In this document: positions 18,401 to 26,757 of the stretch, piece after piece | Layout of the letters: every line of letters begins with the position of its first letter | How positions within the stretch are numbered: position 1 is the stretch's first letter | DNA from: Fusobacterium perfoetens | GTDB lineage: Bacteria; Fusobacteriota; Fusobacteriia; Fusobacteriales; Fusobacteriaceae | Length of the DNA stretch: 64,000 bases | Assembly: GCF_021531595.1 (NCBI RefSeq) | Contig: NZ_JADYUD010000006.1 | Span: 98,596 to 162,595 of the forward strand | Direction: 5' to 3' | The notes under the pieces: model-generated | Told to the model about the DNA's origin: nothing | Seen by the model: the letters and a program-made list of their open reading frames with translations, nothing else | Databases searched by the model: none | Translations under genes and position numbers: made by a program

Positions 18401-18568
18401 ATAAAACTTCCTCAAGAAAAAGAAAAGGGAAAAATTCTTATAGCTGATTATAAAACAGGGGGATTTGAGGAAAGCCAGCTTGAAAAATATTATAGAGCTG
18501 TAAAAGCAAGAATAAAAGAACCTGAAAATTATATAATAGAAAAGGTATATTTAAAAATTGATATTTAA
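15476..18568 (+). CDS. addA: AddA-like helicase/exonuclease subunit (UvrD/RecB family)
   Basis: A 1030-residue superfamily 1 helicase with a C-terminal nuclease. Walker A is ASAGTGKTYR near residues 7-16, motif II is DEFQDTSVVQW, and GDEKQSIYEWRGG follows. Motif V/VI regions are SLMTVHKSKGLGF and NNLYVAFTRSKQN. The nuclease motif IADYKTGGFEESQ is near residue 990. Together with AddB it forms the RecBCD-type break-repair enzyme. Translation is probably coupled to addB since there is no gap. The transcript runs into a palindromic repeat downstream. Confidence 0.9.
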   Translation: MERKVLKASAGTGKTYRLSLEYAVSLFNGEKIKDIIIMTFTRKAAGEIKEDIIKFIKKLAVSPKDTDSEKEREGAVSSIMKIYPEMFSSPEEIYKKAEKAYKDIILNKDNLKIFTIDGLKNTIFKTAIAPMLNINNYDIIDDSLNTEYLRKCFEKIFKSKKDFDFLKDFLADNMEKNIDNYVGVIGNIINERWKSLVIEKKERESYKVLNKLNQIDKSLEIIEKIAEEKGKNIEEFINSSYKPYLSLKTDKEKEKFIVDKWAEIFKQGIRNGNKIKGKNFAEEIEELNFLYEELLKELSKRLYNTVLIDYEKNIFSFLERVYTAYDEIKFREKKLTQTDITNYTLEYINDKRLNLVDENGITQYMKDILESGITTVFIDEFQDTSVVQWKIFKSMIDSAEKVICVGDEKQSIYEWRGGEKDLFVNLSEIINGKEETMGTSYRSRKKIVDFTNKFFSEYSAIAKSEGINWNFEPVESSDDKDRGYVEIRKTEEGEENCCEKVAEIIKEKFNGNYQDICVLARNNDTLSETGEFLSENHIPYFLETNLNIFSHRTTEPVIKFMKYLVYDNIFYLAEFLRDNLILISDKSLKELFSFKGEIKDFSFSDSYAENIFKKVLSFKEKYDEDRYESSNIPEMIIKELGILKKYDRESDIQNIYRFIEISKRFLNIREFLNEIKENGSSSEYKQSSMEAENSVSLMTVHKSKGLGFNTVFYIYKKSSPRKESGLQFNVIMSKDYNKVENYFIINSKYEKILKYLEGQFDYEDYKERKREEEEINNLYVAFTRSKQNFFIIINEKTLKNPPKKIPPFKEVIDKNFLSEDCVGWSNGKFELKELKKETEILSEDEKFLNFELDFSKYEYNEEKLKENREKIKEDEERYSTEREEKREIGNIVHYFLENLIYNNESEREKAYKAVVIKYGASFGKDRIESILKSSGMEKFLSENSEIFSREWDYIYPEYSIYSDENSELYRIDRLMIKLPQEKEKGKILIADYKTGGFEESQLEKYYRAVKARIKEPENYIIEKVYLKIDI

Positions 18569-18582
18569 TTTATGAAAAATGC

Positions 18583-18649
18583 CCTGCTTATGAAAAAAGT
18601 TCTGTTGATTTTGTTTATTACATTAACAACAAACTTTTTTCAATGCAGG
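18583..18649. repeat. Imperfect long hairpin downstream of addA
   Basis: CCTGC and GAAAAAAGTT on the left pair with AACTTTTTTC and GCAGG on the right across a 67-base span. There is no T run after it, so it is not a clear terminator. The 270-base gap after addA holds only this hairpin and the palindromic repeat. Confidence 0.5.
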
Positions 18650-18662
18650 TAATTGTAAAGAT

Positions 18663-18823
18663 TATAAAAATAAAATTTTAGAATATTGAAAATATTTTTG
18701 TGATTTATGAAGTGAGTTGAACGCTGAAAAATGGCACTGTTTGAACGAAGTGAGTTTGCCATTTTTAGTGAAACGAACAATATAAATAAAAAATATTTTC
18801 ATAAGATAAAATTTTATTTTATA
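18663..18823 (-). repeat. Palindromic MITE-like repeat, copy A
   Basis: About 161 bases with terminal inverted repeats of the form TATAAAAATAAAATTTTA and an inner hairpin AAAAATGGC...GCCATTTTT. In reverse orientation it aligns over its whole length with the copies at 32605-32772 and 50689-50853. It codes for nothing visible. Confidence 0.8.
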
Positions 18824-18838
18824 AGTCTTTTTTTATTA

Positions 18839-19405
18839 TTATAATATAAGTTCATTAAGAGGAAGTTTAGGAACATAGTGATGTCTGTTTTCTTCATCTC
18901 TGTAATATTTTATATCTCCATTAACTGCATCAACAACAGTTGAAACTTCAGCAGGCTCTCCAAGAGCAATAATAATTTCACAGTCATAATTCTGAGGAAT
19001 ATTTAAAACTTCATGTACACTATTTTTGTCAAAACTTCCTATGATACAACCACCATATCCCATCTCAACAGCTGTAAGAAGTATGCTTTGTGAAGCAACT
19101 CCCATATCAAAATATAAAAGGCATTTATTTATAGGAATATCATTTGGAAGACATAAAACAATATAAGCATGAGGAGCTTCTTCTTTAGAAGGGTTCCATG
19201 GAATACTTCCTGCCCATTTTGTAAGAGGGAATATTTTATCACATAAATCCTGTGAGTTTACAAGAGCAAATCTTACTGATTGGTTATTTCTTGAGCTTGC
19301 AGAAACTCTTGCATTCTCAATCATTTTTAAAAGGTCATTTTTAGTAAGAGTTTTCTGTGTAAAAGTTCTGTAGGATCTGTTTTTCAGAAAAATGTTTGAA
19401 TTCAT
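18839..19405 (-). CDS. Nitroreductase family protein
   Basis: About 188 residues. The pattern NRSYRTFTQKTLTKNDLLKMIENARVSASSRNNQS is the FMN-binding N-terminus of the nitroreductase family, and MGYGGCIIGSFD the mid-domain glycine loop. Such flavoproteins reduce nitro compounds, quinones or flavins with NAD(P)H, and the substrate cannot be told here. The start is set at 19405 where TAAGGAGG lies upstream; the frame runs 18 codons further without a site. It is transcribed away from the S4-protein gene. Confidence 0.88.
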   Translation of the reverse strand: MNSNIFLKNRSYRTFTQKTLTKNDLLKMIENARVSASSRNNQSVRFALVNSQDLCDKIFPLTKWAGSIPWNPSKEEAPHAYIVLCLPNDIPINKCLLYFDMGVASQSILLTAVEMGYGGCIIGSFDKNSVHEVLNIPQNYDCEIIIALGEPAEVSTVVDAVNGDIKYYRDEENRHHYVPKLPLNELIL

Positions 19406-19577
19406 TAAATAAAACCTCCTTAGACATTGTAAAAATAAGCTGAAATAAAAAATAAACACAGTTTTCCTTACATAAATTTTACCATTTTTATATATAAAAG
19501 GTAAGAAGAAAATAAATATTCTTTTAAATAAAAATATGATAAAATTTAGATTTAATAAGATTTATAAGGAGCAGAAG

Positions 19578-20351
19578 ATGGATAAAAAATCATTTTTAAA
19601 ACTTTTTAAAGATAGTGATGAATATATGCTAAGCAGCTTGTGGAATGATATAGAACTTGCAGAAGAAACAGAAGTTCCAATATTTACAAAGGAATTTTAT
19701 CCTCCAGCAATATGGAGTTTTCTTGAAAAAAATAATATAAATGGGCTTAAATTTATATGCAAAGGTTTAAATAGTGATTCTGAAAAGAAAATGATAATGA
19801 TTTCTCCTAAAGATTATGATATTTCATACTTTGATTTTCCAGTTGTATATTTTAAAATAGATGGACAAAATAAATTCAGAGAACTTTTTCATAAAGATTT
19901 TCTTGGAACAATAATGAGTCTTGGAATTAAAAGAGAGATAATGGGAGACTTAATTGTAAAAAATAGTATATGTTTTGGTATAATTACAGAGGAAAAATAT
20001 GGTATAATAAATCAAGAGATAAAAAAAATAGGTAATGTTCCTGTAAAATTTCAGGAAATACTTAAAGAAGATGTTCCTGAAAGTGAATTTAAATCAGAAA
20101 TACTTCTTGTGAGTTCTCTTAGAATAGATAGTTTTGTTTCAGCTGTTACAGGACTTTCAAGGCAAAAAAGTGTAGAAGAGATTGAAAAGGGAAATGTTCT
20201 TCTTAATTACAATATCCAAAAAGATAAAAGTACAGAAATAAAGGAGGGAGATATTCTCACTGTAAAGAAAATAGGAAAATTTAAGTTTCAGGAAATAAAA
20301 GGAGAAAACAGAAAAAATAAAATAAGAATAAATGTGAAAAAGTTCATATAG
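19578..20351 (+). CDS. YlmH-like RNA-binding protein with S4 domain
   Basis: About 257 residues. The C-terminal S4 domain is seen in VSSLRIDSFVSAVTGLSRQKSVEEIEKGNVLLN followed by EGDILTVKKIGKF. The N-terminal part matches the YlmH layout (aspartate-rich first helices, then a ferredoxin-like segment). YlmH relatives bind RNA and have been linked to ribosome quality control and cell division in Firmicutes. The start is set at 19578 (AAGGAG 9 bases upstream); an ATG at 19536 lacks a site. The next gene begins 14 bases downstream with GGAGGA. Confidence 0.85.
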   Translation: MDKKSFLKLFKDSDEYMLSSLWNDIELAEETEVPIFTKEFYPPAIWSFLEKNNINGLKFICKGLNSDSEKKMIMISPKDYDISYFDFPVVYFKIDGQNKFRELFHKDFLGTIMSLGIKREIMGDLIVKNSICFGIITEEKYGIINQEIKKIGNVPVKFQEILKEDVPESEFKSEILLVSSLRIDSFVSAVTGLSRQKSVEEIEKGNVLLNYNIQKDKSTEIKEGDILTVKKIGKFKFQEIKGENRKNKIRINVKKFI

Positions 20352-20365
20352 AAGGAGGAACAGCA

Positions 20366-21664
20366 ATGAGAAAATTATTACAGGGTATTATAGTCTTTCT
20401 TATGGTTTTAGTTGTAGGATTTTTTGGTTTAAAAGATACAGTTATAAAAAAGGTGCTTGAAAAAGAGCTTACTAACTCACTTGGAACACCAGTAAGAATT
20501 TATGGTGTTGATTATTCTGTGTTTAAAGAACTTCTTGAACTTAAAGGTGTAGGAATTGAAAGCAAAGAAAATGATGCTTATGACATCGTGCATATTGGAA
20601 AAATAACAACAAAATTAAATTATAAAGAACTTTTCAATAAAAAGATAAGAGTTGACAGTGTAAATATTGAAAATATAGATCTTAATGTGAAAACTGACAG
20701 AAAAAATGTAAAACAGCCTCTTCTTAATGCAAGACAGGAAGTTACAGGAACAAATACAGAAAAACTTTCTGAGGCAGAACTTAAAGCTATTGCTGATACA
20801 GTTTTAAATAATTATCAGCTTCTTCTTAAAGTTTCAGATAATGATGCAGAGAGATTTAAGAGAGCAAGAGGAATATTTCTTGCAGCAACAACTCCTATGA
20901 TAGATAAATATATAAATTATAAAATTGGAAGTGTTGCAGAAGAATATCTTTTAGAAATAATAAAAGAATACAGAGCTTTAAGCAACAATATTCAAATAGG
21001 ACTTAAAGAAGCTTCTCAAATGGAATGGAGTGTTGAAATAGGTGTTATAAATCTTTCTACACATCTTTTTGGAAGAGAATTTAAAGGAATGGTAAGTGAA
21101 TTTTCTACTGATAAAACAAAGATGGACAAAGAAGTTGTTTTTGTTCTTGAAAGCCTTTTAGGAGGGGAGACAGGAAGAATTTCAGGATCTGTAAATCCTT
21201 ATAAAATGCAAGGACAAATTTCAACAGTTATAAATAATGCAGATATAACTCAAGTAAAAGAAGTGGCTGATTATGCAAGAGGAATGGCTTTCCTTAATCA
21301 AAAAATTGTTTTAAATGGAGATGCAATAGGAATTTCAGGAGATGTTGAAGTAAAAAATATTATTCTTAACAAAGAAAGTATTGCAAAAAGATTCTTCAAT
21401 GATAAAGATGCAATTGAAAAAATAACAGGAAATATTTCAGACAGAATAGGCGATATGGAAATATCATATAAATATAATCCAGCTACAAGAAAGATAACTG
21501 TAAAAAGTAATATTGCTGAAGAGATAGGAATTTATATGGGAGCAGATGTGTCTCAGCTAAAAAAACTTGAGAGAGAATTTAAAGAAAAATATGGAGATGA
21601 AATAAAAAAAGGAAAAGAGGAACTGAAATCTAAACTTGAAGGATTTTTGAAATCTTTTAAATAA
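20366..21664 (+). CDS. AsmA-like envelope protein
   Basis: A 432-residue protein with one N-terminal membrane segment (about residues 6-23) and then a large periplasmic part. The segment after the anchor (LGTPVRIYGVDYSVF...LELKGVGIESKENDAYDIVHIGKI) is the typical start of AsmA/TamB-like lipid-bridge proteins, in which a helix leads into a beta-groove. Such proteins help lipids or outer-membrane proteins cross the envelope. It is probably co-transcribed with the S4 protein. The specific role is unknown. Confidence 0.65.
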   Translation: MRKLLQGIIVFLMVLVVGFFGLKDTVIKKVLEKELTNSLGTPVRIYGVDYSVFKELLELKGVGIESKENDAYDIVHIGKITTKLNYKELFNKKIRVDSVNIENIDLNVKTDRKNVKQPLLNARQEVTGTNTEKLSEAELKAIADTVLNNYQLLLKVSDNDAERFKRARGIFLAATTPMIDKYINYKIGSVAEEYLLEIIKEYRALSNNIQIGLKEASQMEWSVEIGVINLSTHLFGREFKGMVSEFSTDKTKMDKEVVFVLESLLGGETGRISGSVNPYKMQGQISTVINNADITQVKEVADYARGMAFLNQKIVLNGDAIGISGDVEVKNIILNKESIAKRFFNDKDAIEKITGNISDRIGDMEISYKYNPATRKITVKSNIAEEIGIYMGADVSQLKKLEREFKEKYGDEIKKGKEELKSKLEGFLKSFK

Positions 21665-21677
21665 AAAATAATATACA

Positions 21678-21706
21678 TTGACTAGAAAAAAGAGATATGA
21701 TATAAT
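21678..21706 (+). promoter_or_regulatory. Promoter of the SRP RNA
   Basis: TTGACT (21678-21683), spacer of 17 bases, TATAAT (21701-21706) preceded by TGA. The RNA start is predicted 7-8 bases downstream. Confidence 0.9.
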
Positions 21707-21713
21707 GCTAAAG

Positions 21714-21836
21714 GTCACAAACAGAGGTGATGGAGGCTTACGGCGTAATTATATCGAACCGTGTCAGATTCGGAAGGAAGCAGCACTAAGGTATTAATTG
21801 CGGGTGTAGGTTCAAAGTTATTTTCTGTTTGTGGCT
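21714..21836 (+). ncRNA. ffs: Signal recognition particle RNA (small, 4.5S type)
   Basis: The block around 21765-21795 (GTCAGATTCGGAAGGAAGCAG) contains the SRP domain IV hallmark GGAAGGAAGCAGC, flanked by CGAACCGTG and the matching GCGGGTGTAGGTTC. The ends pair (GTCACAAACAGA at 21714 with TCTGTTTGTGGC near 21836), giving the rod-like hairpin of 4.5S RNA. It has a consensus promoter and a terminator. SRP RNA binds Ffh and targets membrane proteins to the translocon. Confidence 0.95.
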
Positions 21837-21853
21837 TTAAAAAAGATGTCATA

Positions 21854-21880
21854 GGGAGAAGGTAACTTCTCCTTTTTTTT
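21854..21880 (+). terminator. Terminator after SRP RNA
   Basis: GGAGAAG-GTAA-CTTCTCC hairpin followed by eight T. Confidence 0.92.
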
Positions 21881-21902
21881 ATAAAACAGAGGTGGACATA
21901 AA

Positions 21903-23135
21903 ATGTACAGAGTTGCAGAAGCAGATGAAATTAAAGAAAGCATAGTAGAATATGAAAAACTTGATAAGTCAATACCTGTATTTGATGATGCAGAATATAT
22001 AATTTTAGAATGCAATGGAGAAAAGACAGGGTATATTGCAGCTGTTGAAAAGGGAAACAGATTCATCATTGAAAAAATTTTTATAAAAAAAGAGGAAAGA
22101 TATAAATCTTTTGGAACAAAGTTAATGAACTTCTTTATAAATTATGCAGGAAAAGATAAAAAAGATGTTATAGTTTATGAGGGAGAAGACAGAAATATAA
22201 AAAATTTCTTGAGAAAATTTGGTTTTAAAGATATAAAAGGAAAATTTATTATAGACATAAAAGGAAAAGACAGTAGAAAAAAAGATGGTGCACTTGTTGC
22301 ATTGGGATCTATTTTTCTTAATATATTTCTTGCTGCAATAAAAATAATTGGTGGTATAAAAGGGAAATCAAATGCCCTTATAGCAGATGGGGTAAACTCT
22401 CTTTCTGATGTTGTAAGTTCAGCAGCTATTCTTCTTGGTATTCATTTCAGCAATATGCCAGAAGATGAAGATCATCCTTATGGACACGAAAAAATAGAAA
22501 GTGTAATAGGGATAATGGTTGGTCTTTTTGTTGTAATTACAGCTTTTGAAATAGGAAGGGGAGCAGTAGTTGAACTTTTTAATGGAAATGATAAAGTAAT
22601 ACCAGCTTTTTCTACAATTTATCTGGCTCTTATTTCAGTTGTAGTAAAATATGGAATGTACTTTTATAAAATGAAAGTTGGGAAAGCAACAAATAATATA
22701 GCTCTTATAGCTGATGCAAGAGACAGTAAAAGTGATGTATTGTCTTCAGGGGGGGTTATAATAGGAATTTTACTTTCTATTTATGTTTCTCCAATATTTG
22801 ATACAATAGTGAGTATAATTGTAGCTGCTCTTATTTTAAAAGAGGGAGTGAGCACAATTTTTGAAACTTCAAATATAATTCTTGATAAACAGGAAGAAGA
22901 TTTTATAAAAGAGATAGAAGAATATGTTTATAAAAATACAAATATAAAAAATGTACATGATATATATATGAGAAGATCAGGAGATAAGATATTTTTAAGC
23001 CTTCATATAAGAGTTGATAAAAATCTTACTGTATATAAGGCACATCACCTTGCTGATGCTCTTGAAGAATCTATTATGATGGATTTTAAAGAGGTAAAAG
23101 AGGTTATGATTCATATTGATTACCTGATAGATTAA
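21903..23135 (+). CDS. GNAT acetyltransferase-like domain fused to a cation diffusion facilitator
   Basis: A 410-residue protein. Residues 1-120 look like a compact GNAT fold (FIIEKIFIKKEERYKSFGTKLMNFFINYA, where the usual acetyl-CoA loop is R/Q-x-x-G-x-G/A, then FLRKFGF). Residues about 130-410 form a cation diffusion facilitator with ALIADGVNSLSDVVSSAAILLG and ALIADARDSKSDVLSS; the paired Asp/His-Asp residues of the zinc/iron transport site are present, as is HPYGHEKIES. CDF proteins export divalent metal ions by proton antiport. The function of the N-terminal domain is unknown and its CoA loop is degenerate (YKSFGT). The start has GAGGTG upstream and lies 22 bases after the SRP terminator. 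Confidence 0.85.
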   Translation: MYRVAEADEIKESIVEYEKLDKSIPVFDDAEYIILECNGEKTGYIAAVEKGNRFIIEKIFIKKEERYKSFGTKLMNFFINYAGKDKKDVIVYEGEDRNIKNFLRKFGFKDIKGKFIIDIKGKDSRKKDGALVALGSIFLNIFLAAIKIIGGIKGKSNALIADGVNSLSDVVSSAAILLGIHFSNMPEDEDHPYGHEKIESVIGIMVGLFVVITAFEIGRGAVVELFNGNDKVIPAFSTIYLALISVVVKYGMYFYKMKVGKATNNIALIADARDSKSDVLSSGGVIIGILLSIYVSPIFDTIVSIIVAALILKEGVSTIFETSNIILDKQEEDFIKEIEEYVYKNTNIKNVHDIYMRRSGDKIFLSLHIRVDKNLTVYKAHHLADALEESIMMDFKEVKEVMIHIDYLID

Positions 23136-23150
23136 TTGATGAAGTAAATA

Positions 23151-23159
23151 TGGTATAAT
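23151..23159 (+). promoter_or_regulatory. Extended -10 element of pcrA
   Basis: TGGTATAAT just 15 bases before the pcrA start codon and overlapping its leader, implying a very short 5' leader. Confidence 0.55.
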
Positions 23160-23173
23160 TTTAAGGAGATGCA

Positions 23174-25372
23174 ATGAGTATACTTGATAACTTAAATGCT
23201 GAACAGAAAAAAGCAGGAGCAAAAGTAGAAGGTCCTCTTCTTATTCTTGCAGGAGCTGGTTCAGGAAAAACAAGAACAATAACATATAGAATAGCACATA
23301 TGATAAAGGAGCTTGGAATCTCTCCCTACTCAATTCTTGCAGTTACATTTACAAATAAAGCTGCTAAAGAGATGAGAGAAAGAGTTGAAAACTTAATTGG
23401 AGAAGATGGAAAAAGAGCAATGATTTCAACTTTCCACTCTTTTGGTTTAAGACTTTTAAGAGTTTACAGTAAAGCCATAGGATATAATCCCAACTTTACA
23501 ATCTATGATGTTGATGATCAGAAAAAAGTTGTAAAAGGAATAATGAAACAATTAGTTATTAAAAATAAAGATTTAACAGAGGGAAAAATTGTTTCAAAAA
23601 TTTCAAAATTAAAAGAGGATGGAATGTCCCCTGAAGAATATGAAAAAACTTGTAGGTTTGAACCTGATGCCAATATAATTTATGAGGTATATAAAAGATA
23701 TAATCAAACTTTAAAAGAAAATAATGGAATGGATTTTTCTGATATTTTGACAAATACATATAAACTTCTTGAAAACAGAGAAATTTTAGAAAAACTTCAG
23801 GAAAAATTTAGATATATAATGGTTGATGAGTATCAGGATACAAATAATATTCAATATAGGATAGTAAATAAAATTGCACAGAAATATAGAAATATTTGTG
23901 TTGTAGGAGATGAAAACCAAAGTATTTATGGTTTCAGAGGTGCAGATATAAGAAATATCTTAGATTTTGAAAAAGACTATAAAGATGCAAAAGTTATAAA
24001 ACTTGAAGAAAATTACCGTTCAACAAAGATAATACTTGAAGCAGCTAATGAAGTTATAAAAAATAACACAAGTTCAAAAGATAAGAAACTTTGGACAAAG
24101 AAAGTTTCAGGGGATAAAATTATACTTAAGCCATGTGCTGACGGTCGTGATGAAGTAAATTTTGTTGTTGAAGAAATAGTTCAGATGAAAAATAAAGGAA
24201 GAAGATATAATGACTTTACTATCCTTTACAGAACAAATGCACAGTCAAGACTTTTTGAAGAAGGATTTTTAAGATATAATATTCCTTATAAGGTTTTTGG
24301 AGGAATGCAATTCTATCAAAGAGCAGAGATAAAAGATATTCTTGCTTATATGTCTGTAGTTAATAATACAAGAGATGGTATTAATCTTGACAGAATTATA
24401 AATGTTCCTAAAAGAAAAATCGGGGATAAAACAATAGAAAAAATAAAAGTCTATGCTGAAGAGAAAGGGCTTTCAATATATGACAGCTTAAAAGAAGCAG
24501 AAAATATACCTGGGCTTAGTTCTGCAGTTATTGAAAAATTAAAAGAATTTTCAATGATGATGACAGAATTTGAAGAACTTAGCATGGAACTTTCTGTATC
24601 AGAACTTTTTGATGAAATTATAAAAAAAGTTGGATATTTCTCATATTTAAATAGTTCTTATGATGATGCAGAATCAAGAATTGAAAATATAGAAGAACTT
24701 AAAAACTCTATTATAGAACTTGAAAATGTAATTGATAATCTTACTTTAAGAGAATATCTTGAAAATGTTTCTCTTGTAAGTGCAACAGATGATCTTGATT
24801 CTGAAAGAGAATATGTAAAACTTATGACAATTCATAATGCAAAAGGTCTTGAATTTCCTGTTGTATTTTTAGTGGGAATGGAAGATGAAATTTTTCCAAA
24901 TACAACTAAAGTTATGATTGACAGAGAAGCTCTTGAAGAAGAAAGAAGAATTTGTTATGTTGCAATAACAAGAGCAGAGGAAAAACTTTATATAAGTCAT
25001 GCTGCAATTAGATATATGTATGGAAATATGGATTACAGAACAAGATCAAGATTTGTTGATGAGATACCTCAGAATCTTTTTGAAGTAAGAAAAAATATAG
25101 CAATAGAAACAGCTGTAAAAGAAATTGAAAGAAAAATAAATAAAGCAGCTGAAAGTGGAATGAAACTTAATATTATTTCAGACACAAAAAAACTTGGGAA
25201 ACAGCTTGAGGCAGTAAAAGATTTTCCATATAAAGTGGGAGATAAGGTTACACATATAAAATTCGGACTTGGAAAAGTTGTAGGTGTAAATGAGAAAAAA
25301 ATACAGGTGCAGTTTGTAGATGGAAAAAAAGAGATTGCTATGATACTTGCAGATAAATTTTTAAAAAAATAA
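23174..25372 (+). CDS. pcrA: DNA helicase PcrA/UvrD
   Basis: A 732-residue superfamily 1 3'-5' helicase with all motifs: AGAGSGKTRT near residue 28, AVTFTNKAAKEM, DEYQDTNNIQY, GDENQSIYGFRGAD, MTIHNAKGLEFP and YVAITRAEEKLY. The C-terminal 45 residues (KVGDKVTHIKFGLGKVVGV) form the Tudor-like RNA polymerase-binding tail of PcrA rather than UvrD of proteobacteria. It unwinds DNA in excision repair and removes RecA. lpxC follows 42 bases downstream. Confidence 0.94.
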   Translation: MSILDNLNAEQKKAGAKVEGPLLILAGAGSGKTRTITYRIAHMIKELGISPYSILAVTFTNKAAKEMRERVENLIGEDGKRAMISTFHSFGLRLLRVYSKAIGYNPNFTIYDVDDQKKVVKGIMKQLVIKNKDLTEGKIVSKISKLKEDGMSPEEYEKTCRFEPDANIIYEVYKRYNQTLKENNGMDFSDILTNTYKLLENREILEKLQEKFRYIMVDEYQDTNNIQYRIVNKIAQKYRNICVVGDENQSIYGFRGADIRNILDFEKDYKDAKVIKLEENYRSTKIILEAANEVIKNNTSSKDKKLWTKKVSGDKIILKPCADGRDEVNFVVEEIVQMKNKGRRYNDFTILYRTNAQSRLFEEGFLRYNIPYKVFGGMQFYQRAEIKDILAYMSVVNNTRDGINLDRIINVPKRKIGDKTIEKIKVYAEEKGLSIYDSLKEAENIPGLSSAVIEKLKEFSMMMTEFEELSMELSVSELFDEIIKKVGYFSYLNSSYDDAESRIENIEELKNSIIELENVIDNLTLREYLENVSLVSATDDLDSEREYVKLMTIHNAKGLEFPVVFLVGMEDEIFPNTTKVMIDREALEEERRICYVAITRAEEKLYISHAAIRYMYGNMDYRTRSRFVDEIPQNLFEVRKNIAIETAVKEIERKINKAAESGMKLNIISDTKKLGKQLEAVKDFPYKVGDKVTHIKFGLGKVVGVNEKKIQVQFVDGKKEIAMILADKFLKK

Positions 25373-25414
25373 ATATTTTTAAGAGATAGAATTTTAAAAA
25401 TAGGAGGCATTGAA

Positions 25415-26242
25415 TTGAAAAGAAAAACTCTGATGAATGAAGTATTTTATGAAGGAATAGGACTTCATAAAGGAAAGAATATAAAGCTTCATCTTATTCC
25501 TGCTGAAAAAGGAGGAATCATTTTTAAAAGGGTTGATATGGAAGAGGGGAAAAATGAAATAGCCCTTGACATAGAAAATACATTTGACCTTACAAGAGGA
25601 ACTAATTTAAAAAATGAGTATGATGCAAAAGTTCATACAATAGAACACTTTTTATCTGCCCTTTATATTTTAGGAATAACAGATTTAATTGTGGAGCTTG
25701 ATGAAAATGAACTTCCAATAGGAGATGGAAGTGCAAAAGTATTCATTGAAGAAATGGAAAAAGCAGGTATAAGAGAACTTGATGAAGATGTTATGGAAAT
25801 AGTTGTGAAAGAGCCAGTATATCTTTCAAAGGGCGATAAACATATAGTTGCTCTTCCTTATGATGGATATAAGCTTACATATACAATAAAATTTGATCAT
25901 ACTTTTTTAAAAACTCAGATGCTTGAACTGGATATTAATTTAGAAAATTATAAAAATAATATAGAAAATGCAAGAACATTTGGTTTTGATTATGAAATTG
26001 AGTACTTAAAGAAAAATAATCTTGCTCTTGGAGGAACTCTTGAAAATGCAATAGTTATTCAGAAAGATGGAGTGATGAATCCTGGAGGGCTTAGATATGA
26101 AGATGAGTTTGTAAGACATAAGATGCTTGATATAATAGGGGATCTTAAAATCTTAAACAGACCTATAAAAGCACATATAATAGCAGTAAAAGCAGGACAT
26201 GCTCTTGATATAGAATTTGCACACTTATTAAAAAAAATATAA
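25415..26242 (+). CDS. lpxC: UDP-3-O-acyl-N-acetylglucosamine deacetylase
   Basis: A 275-residue zinc enzyme of the committed step of lipid A synthesis. Metal ligands are visible in HTIEHFLSAL near residue 73 and in HKMLDIIGD near 230 (His and Asp), with the catalytic His in KAGHALDIEFAH. It starts with TTG behind AGGAGG (25402-25407), 7 bases away. It leads the cluster lpxC-fabZ-lpxA-lpxI-lpxB. Length is a little shorter than the E. coli protein but complete. Confidence 0.95.
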   Translation: MKRKTLMNEVFYEGIGLHKGKNIKLHLIPAEKGGIIFKRVDMEEGKNEIALDIENTFDLTRGTNLKNEYDAKVHTIEHFLSALYILGITDLIVELDENELPIGDGSAKVFIEEMEKAGIRELDEDVMEIVVKEPVYLSKGDKHIVALPYDGYKLTYTIKFDHTFLKTQMLELDINLENYKNNIENARTFGFDYEIEYLKKNNLALGGTLENAIVIQKDGVMNPGGLRYEDEFVRHKMLDIIGDLKILNRPIKAHIIAVKAGHALDIEFAHLLKKI

Positions 26243-26258
26243 CTTTATATTAAAAATT

Positions 26259-26267
26259 TGGTATAAT
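26259..26267 (+). promoter_or_regulatory. Extended -10 element before fabZ
   Basis: TGGTATAAT 31 bases before the fabZ start codon, in the 56-base lpxC-fabZ spacer. It may give fabZ-lpxA-lpxI a second promoter inside the operon. Confidence 0.5.
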
Positions 26268-26298
26268 ATATTAAGAGAACATTTAGGAGGATAAATTA

Positions 26299-26736
26299 AT
26301 GTTAGATACACTTGAAATAATGAAAAGAATACCACACAGATATCCATTTTTGCTTGTGGATAGAATATTAGAACTTGATTTAGAAAATCAAAAAGTAAAA
26401 GGAATAAAAAATGTTACAGTAAATGAAAACTATTTTAATGGACATTTCCCAGGACACCCTATAGTACCTGGAGTAATAATTGTTGAAGGAATTGCTCAAT
26501 GTCTTGGAGTTTTAGTTTTTGAACAACAAGGAGATCCTGAAAATCCAAAAGTACCTTATTTTGCAGCTATTGAAAATGTTAAATTCAAAGCACCTGTAAG
26601 ACCTGGGGATCAGCTTGTGTATGAAGCACAAATTGAAAAACAAAAAAGAAATATAGTAAAAGCTAATGGAACTGCTAAAGTTGACGGAAAAGTTGTTGCA
26701 GAAGTAAAATTTACTTTCAGTATTATGGATAAATAA
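26299..26736 (+). CDS. fabZ: 3-hydroxyacyl-ACP dehydratase FabZ
   Basis: A 145-residue hot-dog fold dehydratase of fatty acid elongation. The catalytic His is in GHFPGHPIVPGV near residue 52 and the Glu in the following helix (VIIVEGIAQ). The N-terminal IPHRYPFLLVDRI is the FabZ signature. Its place between lpxC and lpxA is conserved in Gram-negative bacteria, since both draw on 3-hydroxyacyl-ACP. Confidence 0.95.
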   Translation: MLDTLEIMKRIPHRYPFLLVDRILELDLENQKVKGIKNVTVNENYFNGHFPGHPIVPGVIIVEGIAQCLGVLVFEQQGDPENPKVPYFAAIENVKFKAPVRPGDQLVYEAQIEKQKRNIVKANGTAKVDGKVVAEVKFTFSIMDK

Positions 26737-26757
26737 TATCTGGATAGGGGGAAGAAA

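Noticed and set aside
18583..18649. Terminator of addA
   Set aside because: The hairpin is long and imperfect and lacks a T run on either strand, so it is listed as an inverted repeat only.
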